Below are positions 7,167-11,308 of a stretch of DNA of 11,308 bases, piece by piece. The DNA lies in contig CALGNY010000156.1 of the NCBI GenBank assembly GCA_937958375.1, positions 1-11,308 on the forward strand. Reading direction: 5' to 3'. A model generated the notes under the pieces. That model was not told the origin of the DNA, did no database searches, and was given only the letters and a program-made list of their open reading frames with translations. Source of the stretch: an uncultured Bacillaceae bacterium (GTDB lineage: Bacteria; Bacillota; Bacilli; Bacillales; Alkalibacillaceae). Numbering within the stretch: the first letter of the stretch is position 1; every line of letters starts with the position of its first letter. Position numbers and translations under genes: made by a program.

Positions 7167-7195
7167 TATAATGTGAAAAGCTCTTTTCGCATTAT
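7167..7195 (+). promoter_or_regulatory. 12-bp hairpin overlapping a consensus -10 before the transporter
   Basis: ATAATGTGAAAA (7168-7179) pairs with TTTTCGCATTAT (7184-7195) around a GCTC loop: 12 bp with one G-U pair and no bulge. TATAAT at 7167-7172 is a perfect -10, but no convincing -35 lies 16-18 bp upstream. The stem is AT-rich and not followed by a clean T-run, so it is a poor intrinsic terminator. It may be a weak terminator or attenuator for the dehydrogenase operon, an operator, or an RNA-stability element at the start of the transporter mRNA. Confidence 0.45.
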
Positions 7196-7309
7196 TTAAA
7201 TAAATACCAACTATGAAAAACATTTAGGGGGTTCTTCGTTAGAAAGTAGCAACCTGATGATCTTGGCATTGCTGAGAAACAATCAAATCCAATAATGGAG
7301 GGTAAAAAA

Positions 7310-8281
7310 ATGAAGAAATTGTTGACGTTAATGTCATTTCTCTTCCTGAGCATGATGTTGTTGAGTGCGTGTGGGAGTGATGACGAAGCAAGTGGTGAAA
7401 CGCAAGGGGAAAGCAGCGGGGATAAGCATAAGATCGGTATTCTGGCACCAGAAGTGACACATGGTTGGGTAGCCGCAGTCGCCTACCATGCCGAGGAGCG
7501 TGCAAAGGAGTTATCCGATGAGGTGGAGTATCAGGTCCAAACAAGTGGTGACGCTGAGGAAATGACATCACAACTGGATGACTTGATTACGTGGGGAGCC
7601 GATGCCATTGTAGCGTTTCCACAATGGGAAGGTATGGAAGTGCCCATCCAACGAGCGATTGATGAAGGAATCGAAGTTGTGAACTTTGATATCGTCATCG
7701 ATACGGAAGGGGTTTACCGAGTCGCAGGCGATAACGAGGACATGGGTGTTCAAGGGGCCCATTACATTGTCGATAAAATCGGAACGGAAGGAAACGTCGT
7801 CATTTTGGAAGTGCCTTCAGCCGGGTCCGTTTCGGAGTTAAGAGTAAAAGGTTTTCTGGACACGATTGACGAGATTGCACCAGATTTGAATTTGATGACG
7901 TACTCGACTGAGTTTACGAGAGAAGCGGGTTTGAGTGATTTTGCTGATATTTTAACGGCAAATGATCAAATTGATGCGGTTTACTCTCTCGATGATGAAA
8001 CGTCAATTGGCGTTCTGCAAGCAATCAACGAAGCGGGCAGAGATGATATTCAAGTCGTAACAGGTGGTGGCGGTGCACAAGAATACTTTGAAATGATGCC
8101 TGAGAATGAAGATATCTGGATTCAATCTGCACTCTACAGCCCAGCGATGGTAGAAGATGCTGTCGATCTTGCGGTTGATGTATTGAATGGTGAAGACGTT
8201 GAGCAAGATGTCATCATTCCTACCACTGTCGTCGATCGGGAAAACTATGAAGAATTTCTCGATGAAAACTCACCTTACTAG
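7310..8281 (+). CDS. CUT2-type sugar ABC transporter substrate-binding lipoprotein (RbsB-like)
   Basis: A 323-residue exported solute-binding protein. The first 21 residues are a lipoprotein signal peptide (KK, hydrophobic core, lipobox LSAC) with C21 as the predicted lipidated cysteine. An acidic, low-complexity serine/glycine linker runs to about residue 38. Residues 41-310 are a type I periplasmic-binding fold of the ribose/galactose-binding group, with IGILAPEVTHGW at the start of the first lobe and VYSLDDETSIGVLQA near the second. The start at 7310 is chosen because GGAGGG (7297-7302) lies seven bases before it; the in-frame ATG at 7295 overlaps that site. The mature protein is strongly acidic, common in secreted proteins of halotolerant Bacillaceae. 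It captures the sugar outside the membrane for the ATPase and permease encoded next. The sugar may be a mono- or disaccharide, anhydrosugar or polyol; the sequence does not say. Confidence 0.92.
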   Translation: MKKLLTLMSFLFLSMMLLSACGSDDEASGETQGESSGDKHKIGILAPEVTHGWVAAVAYHAEERAKELSDEVEYQVQTSGDAEEMTSQLDDLITWGADAIVAFPQWEGMEVPIQRAIDEGIEVVNFDIVIDTEGVYRVAGDNEDMGVQGAHYIVDKIGTEGNVVILEVPSAGSVSELRVKGFLDTIDEIAPDLNLMTYSTEFTREAGLSDFADILTANDQIDAVYSLDDETSIGVLQAINEAGRDDIQVVTGGGGAQEYFEMMPENEDIWIQSALYSPAMVEDAVDLAVDVLNGEDVEQDVIIPTTVVDRENYEEFLDENSPY

Positions 8282-8307
8282 TAGGGAAAGGATTTAAGTG
8301 GATAAAC

Positions 8308-8339
8308 AAGAGGGGTTATGCCATACAATAGCCCCTCTT
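8308..8339 (+). promoter_or_regulatory. Intercistronic hairpin after the binding-protein gene
   Basis: AAGAGGGGTTA (8308-8318) pairs with TAGCCCCTCTT (8329-8339) as an 11-bp stem with one G-U pair around a 10-base loop. It lies 26 bases past the binding-protein stop and 26 bases before the ATPase start. Only three T follow the stem before other bases, so termination would be partial at most. Such hairpins commonly protect the upstream message or attenuate the downstream genes, so that binding protein is made in excess over the membrane components. Confidence 0.7.
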
Positions 8340-8365
8340 TCAATCAACAGTCTGGAAGTGATCGA

Positions 8366-9853
8366 ATGGATATCGAAATGAATCATATTAGAAAATCATT
8401 TGGGAGTAATGATGTCCTTAAAGATGTCTCCCTCACCATCAAAGGAGGAGAGATTTATGCCCTCCTGGGTGAGAATGGTGCTGGGAAGTCAACGTTAATG
8501 AACATTCTGGGTGGTGTGCATCAACCAGACCAGGGATCCATTGTGGTCGATGGAGACCCGGTTGATTTTCACAAGCCATTGGATTCGCAGGAAAAAGGCA
8601 TTTCATTCATTCATCAGGAATTGAATCTGATCAATGACTTACCAATCTATGAAAATATGTTTCTTGGAAGAGAACCAAAAACGAAACGAGGGTCATTGGA
8701 TCTTGAAAAAATGATTGCAGATACGGAAGAAATTTTCGAGCGTATGAATATTCAGCTGGACCCTAAACGTATGGTTGATGAGCTTGATGCTTCTTATAAA
8801 CAAATTATCGAAATCTGTCGCGCTATGATTTCAAACGCATCGATCATAATTATGGATGAACCGACAACTTCACTGACGGATTCGGAAATTGACCGTGTGT
8901 TTCAAATGATGAAGACATTGAAGGATGAAGGCGTTGGAATCATTTTTATTTCCCATAAACTTAAAGAAGTGATGCAGGTGTGTGATCGCTATGCTGTGCT
9001 GCGAGACGGGAAATTAGTATCTGAAGGAGACGTCAAGGACGTTACCATCTCAGATTTGGCACGCTTTATGGTCGGCTATGATGTGCGGACGGAACCGTTG
9101 GCAAGAAAAAGAGACCTTGGTAAAGAGGTTTTGCGCGTTGAAGGTCTTACATATCATCATGCATTTAAAGATATTCATTTTTCGATCAAAGAAGGAGAAG
9201 TAATTGGCTTTACCGGTTTGCTTGGAGATGGTCGTAGTGAACTCTTTCAATCGATATTCGGAGCGAATGAGATCACGAGTGGAAAGATTTTTGTTGATGG
9301 TAAAGAAGTCAAACGGAATAGCACGATGAATGCGATTAAAAATGGAATCGCCTATTTACCGAGGAACCGAAAAGAAAATGCGATCATTCCGGATATGGAT
9401 ATTTTGGAGAATAGCGCCATTGCCACGTGGCCGAAATTTTCTAAGAACGGAATCATTGATGTTCCTTTACATAGGAAGAAATTCGAAGAGCAAAGAAAAC
9501 TGTTAAACATTAAAATGGAAAAAATGACGGATAACATCACCAAACTCTCCGGAGGCAATCAGCAAAAGGTGGTTCTGTCAAAATGGTTGGCAACCGAACC
9601 GAAGATTCTTATCTTAGACAATCCTACACAAGGTGTTGATGTAGGGGCTAAAGAAGATATTTACGATATTATTCTGAAATTGGCTGATGAAAATATTGCT
9701 GTGGTCGTTCTTTCGAGTGAAGCGAATGAGATTATACGGGTTTGTGATCGGAGTTATGTGATGTACCAAGGAGTCATCCAAGGTGAACTCGTCGAGAAAG
9801 AAATGACCGATCACAATATCATGAAATTGGCTACTGGCGGACAGCTGACATAA
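8366..9853 (+). CDS. CUT2-type sugar ABC transporter ATP-binding protein, tandem domains (RbsA-like)
   Basis: A 495-residue cytoplasmic ATPase with two fused nucleotide-binding domains, the usual RbsA/MglA length. Domain 1 has Walker A GENGAGKST (35-43), Q-loop Q84, Walker B IIIMDEPTTSL (160-170) with E165, and switch H197. Its signature is degenerate (LDASYKQ, 140-146). Domain 2 has a Walker A without the lysine (GLLGDGRSEL, 284-293), an intact signature LSGGNQQK (394-401) and Walker B LILDNPTQG with N419 where glutamate is usual. One composite ATP site is therefore canonical and the other degenerate. The protein ends in the family-typical KLATGG. The start at 8366 is supported by GGAAGTGATC (8354-8363), ending its GGAAG core seven bases before the ATG. 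An upstream in-frame ATG at 8318 lies inside the intercistronic hairpin and would add 16 residues unlike the family. It powers import through the permease encoded 21 bp downstream. Confidence 0.92.
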   Translation: MDIEMNHIRKSFGSNDVLKDVSLTIKGGEIYALLGENGAGKSTLMNILGGVHQPDQGSIVVDGDPVDFHKPLDSQEKGISFIHQELNLINDLPIYENMFLGREPKTKRGSLDLEKMIADTEEIFERMNIQLDPKRMVDELDASYKQIIEICRAMISNASIIIMDEPTTSLTDSEIDRVFQMMKTLKDEGVGIIFISHKLKEVMQVCDRYAVLRDGKLVSEGDVKDVTISDLARFMVGYDVRTEPLARKRDLGKEVLRVEGLTYHHAFKDIHFSIKEGEVIGFTGLLGDGRSELFQSIFGANEITSGKIFVDGKEVKRNSTMNAIKNGIAYLPRNRKENAIIPDMDILENSAIATWPKFSKNGIIDVPLHRKKFEEQRKLLNIKMEKMTDNITKLSGGNQQKVVLSKWLATEPKILILDNPTQGVDVGAKEDIYDIILKLADENIAVVVLSSEANEIIRVCDRSYVMYQGVIQGELVEKEMTDHNIMKLATGGQLT

Positions 9854-9874
9854 TGAAGGAGTGAAAAACCAATT

Positions 9875-10921
9875 ATGGGAAATGAAAGCGTAGAAGAAAA
9901 GAGGAACTTTATCGAATGGTTTCGATATCGATGGCATAACGATCCATTATTTAGCATCTTCATTGCACTGATCATAATGGTTATTCTTCAAACCTTGGTG
10001 CTCGGTTTTGATTATGATTCCGTTGGTAGCTGGTTTCAGTCATGGTCCAATAACTGGATCAATATTTTACGTAATAATGCTGGAATTGCGATTGTCGCTT
10101 TAGGAATGACGTTTGTCATTATGACAGGTGGAATCGATTTATCCGTCGGTGCGACGTTGGTGGCAACAGGAGCGTTTGCCATGATGCTCGTCGATGTTGG
10201 TGAAAAGGGCATTCTCGGGATGATGGGAATCACAGGCGTTCCGGCCATTCTGCTCACGCTGATTCTCGTCCCGTTGTTCGGCTATCTATTGGGTACATTG
10301 ATCGGACTGACCATAACGAAAGGAATGGTTCCTCCCTTTATAGCTACACTTGGAGCGATGATGATTTTCAGAAGTGTCACCCAAGAAGCGATGCAAGGTT
10401 ATAATCCAAGAGTTCCTCAAGAGTTTTTACATATTTCTAGTTTTCAAATTGGCAATTTGATGATTATGCCAATCATCTATTGGTTGATTATAGCCGCAAT
10501 CATGTATTATGTATCGAAGCGTACGACTTTCGGAAGGCAAATAATAGCCGTCGGTTCCAACGAAAGAGCTGCCAGACTTTCAGGGATCAATGTCAACAAA
10601 GTAAAAATGCGTGTCTATGCTTTAATGGGATTGCTTGTCGCATTGGCAGCGATTATTCAGGTTTCCCGGATTGGTTCGATGGATGTCGCAGGCTCAGGTA
10701 GGGGTCTGGAAATGGACGCTATTGCTGCCGCTGTGGTCGGTGGTACGAGTATGATGGGTGGACGAGGATTCATTCTCGGTACGGTTTATGGTGTATTGAT
10801 TATTTCCGTATTGAATAACTTACTCAATTTATTCGGGGTACCTCCATTGTTGAGTGATGCGTTTAAAGGATTGATCGTCATTGTCGCTGTCTTGTTGCAA
10901 AGGAAAGGTAAAATCACTTAA
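9875..10921 (+). CDS. CUT2-type sugar ABC transporter permease (RbsC-like)
   Basis: A 348-residue polytopic inner-membrane protein, slightly longer than ribose permease because of a hydrophilic N-terminus of about 23 residues. Hydrophobic segments start near residues 25, 68, 94, 122, 155, 196, 250 and 300, in keeping with 8-10 membrane helices. Family motifs are GGIDLSVG (85-92), PPFIATLGAM (153-162), the cytoplasmic coupling region with GRQIIAVGSNERAARLSG (220-237), and AIAAAVVGGTSMMGGRG (282-298). It forms the channel, presumably as a homodimer, with the ATPase and the lipoprotein encoded upstream; a single permease gene is normal for CUT2 systems. The nearest ribosome binding site, AAGGAG (9856-9861), lies 13 bases before the ATG, which is long, and no better in-frame start is seen. 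A terminator follows 11 bases after the stop, closing the transporter operon. Confidence 0.92.
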   Translation: MGNESVEEKRNFIEWFRYRWHNDPLFSIFIALIIMVILQTLVLGFDYDSVGSWFQSWSNNWINILRNNAGIAIVALGMTFVIMTGGIDLSVGATLVATGAFAMMLVDVGEKGILGMMGITGVPAILLTLILVPLFGYLLGTLIGLTITKGMVPPFIATLGAMMIFRSVTQEAMQGYNPRVPQEFLHISSFQIGNLMIMPIIYWLIIAAIMYYVSKRTTFGRQIIAVGSNERAARLSGINVNKVKMRVYALMGLLVALAAIIQVSRIGSMDVAGSGRGLEMDAIAAAVVGGTSMMGGRGFILGTVYGVLIISVLNNLLNLFGVPPLLSDAFKGLIVIVAVLLQRKGKIT

Positions 10922-10932
10922 GTTTTTTAGAC

Positions 10933-10971
10933 AAAATCCTCTCATTCCTATTCGGAGTGGGGGATTTTTTT
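10933..10971 (+). terminator. Rho-independent terminator of the transporter operon
   Basis: AAAATCCTCTCATTCC (10933-10948) pairs with GGAGTGGGGGATTTT (10954-10968) as a stem of about 15 bp with one bulged base and two G-U pairs around the loop TATTC, ending in a run of seven T (10965-10971). It begins 11 bases after the permease stop. Confidence 0.85.
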
Positions 10972-11257
10972 AAATTGCATCTTTAAAAATATATAGGAGG
11001 CGAAGATATCGTTCAACGATCGCGGTCAGTTCAGGGTGAAAAATTTCCACTTTTAACCTAGATGTTTTTCGGGTAAATTAAGTTGGCAAGACCAAGGGAT
11101 TTTGATTATTATTTTTGCTAGAAATTTAATTGCATTTTATATATTTTTGGGTTAATATTGTTCTTGGTGATTAAAAGAACATGCTTATTTAACGGCCTTT
11201 GTCGGTCGGGTTGAGCAAATGAACATTGTCAGTAATAATCTTTTAATGAAGCCTTAT
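10972..11257. other. Intergenic region before tRNA-Glu
   Basis: AT-rich DNA between the transporter terminator and the tRNA gene, with no credible open reading frame. It holds a strong AGGAGG (10995-11000) with no ATG, GTG or TTG at workable distance. From ATA at 11006 a 16-codon reading resembles the start of a protein, then stops at TAA (11054-11056). A candidate tRNA promoter lies at 11211-11239. Nothing else can be supported. Confidence 0.6.
11211..11239 (+). promoter_or_regulatory. Candidate promoter for the tRNA gene(s)
   Basis: TTGAGC (11211-11216) is followed after 17 bp by AATAAT (11234-11239), four and five matches respectively to the -35 and -10 consensus. Transcription would begin about a dozen bases before the tRNA, a normal precursor leader. 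Sequence match only. Confidence 0.4.
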
Positions 11258-11308
11258 GGCCCGTTGGTCAAGTGGTTAAGACACCGCCCTTTCACGGCGG
11301 TAACACGG
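11258..11308 (+). tRNA. tRNA-Glu (anticodon UUC), 3' part outside the window
   Basis: The sequence opens with acceptor strand GGCCCGT, then a D-arm with GTC...GAC pairing and the GTGGTTA loop. The anticodon stem CCGCC/GGCGG (11284-11288 and 11296-11300) closes the loop CTTTCAC, giving anticodon TTC at 11291-11293. It matches the familiar Bacillus tRNA-Glu. The window ends in the T-arm, so the 3' end, any encoded CCA and any following tRNA genes are not visible. Identity is firm because the anticodon loop is complete. Confidence 0.93.

Noticed and set aside
7239..7571. Minus-strand frame of 110 codons across the transporter promoter and signal peptide
   Set aside because: Histidine/proline/arginine-rich composition typical of antisense translation, no ribosome binding site and overlap with a clear gene.
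8318..8365. In-frame ATG extending the ATPase by 16 residues
   Set aside because: It lies within the intercistronic hairpin, lacks a ribosome binding site and adds residues unlike the family; the ATG at 8366 has a strong site at correct spacing.
1..11308. CRISPR array, insertion sequence or phage attachment site
   Set aside because: No spaced direct repeats, no transposase frame and no terminal inverted repeats seen. The tRNA at the right edge could serve as an integration site, but its 3' end is outside the window and no integrase is present.

Overview
The window looks like a piece of a low-GC Gram-positive chromosome, most likely a Bacillaceae member and possibly a halotolerant one. The signs are strong AGGAGG-type ribosome binding sites, GTG as well as ATG starts, a CcpA-type cre-like site, a YerD-like stand-alone glutamate synthase-domain protein, a Bacillus-type tRNA-Glu, and a markedly acidic exported binding protein. 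Species cannot be fixed from the sequence.

Left part, minus strand (151-2878): a membrane-anchored glutamate synthase-domain protein, then a sugar-phosphate isomerase/epimerase-type TIM barrel. The two are separated by a Rho-independent terminator, so they are probably separate transcripts. The barrel gene faces away from the main cluster but probably belongs to it functionally. A 349-bp divergent intergenic region (2879-3227) holds a good promoter for each direction. Each promoter has a LacI-type palindrome at or just after the expected transcription start.

Central part, plus strand (3228-7113): a four-gene run encoding a LacI-family regulator, a Gfo/Idh/MocA dehydrogenase, a second xylose-isomerase-like TIM barrel and a second Gfo/Idh/MocA dehydrogenase. 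The genes lie 18-31 bp apart, each with its own ribosome binding site.

Right part, plus strand (7310-10921): a complete CUT2 (ribose-type) sugar ABC transporter, made of a lipoprotein binding protein, a double-domain ATPase and one permease. It is preceded by a cre-like site and a hairpin, has an intercistronic hairpin after the binding-protein gene, and ends in a Rho-independent terminator. A tRNA-Glu(UUC) begins at 11258 and runs off the window edge.

Reading of the whole: a regulated catabolic island for an unidentified carbohydrate, with one importer, two NAD(P)-dependent sugar oxidoreductases and two metal-dependent TIM-barrel isomerase/lyase-type enzymes, but no glycoside hydrolase and no sugar kinase. 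Two dehydrogenases plus two such barrels is the enzyme set expected for redox-assisted cleavage through a 3-keto sugar (oxidation, elimination, hydration, reduction). Levoglucosan degradation and the 3-keto-glycoside pathways are precedents. The substrate is not readable from sequence, and the pathway is an inference from family content and gene order.
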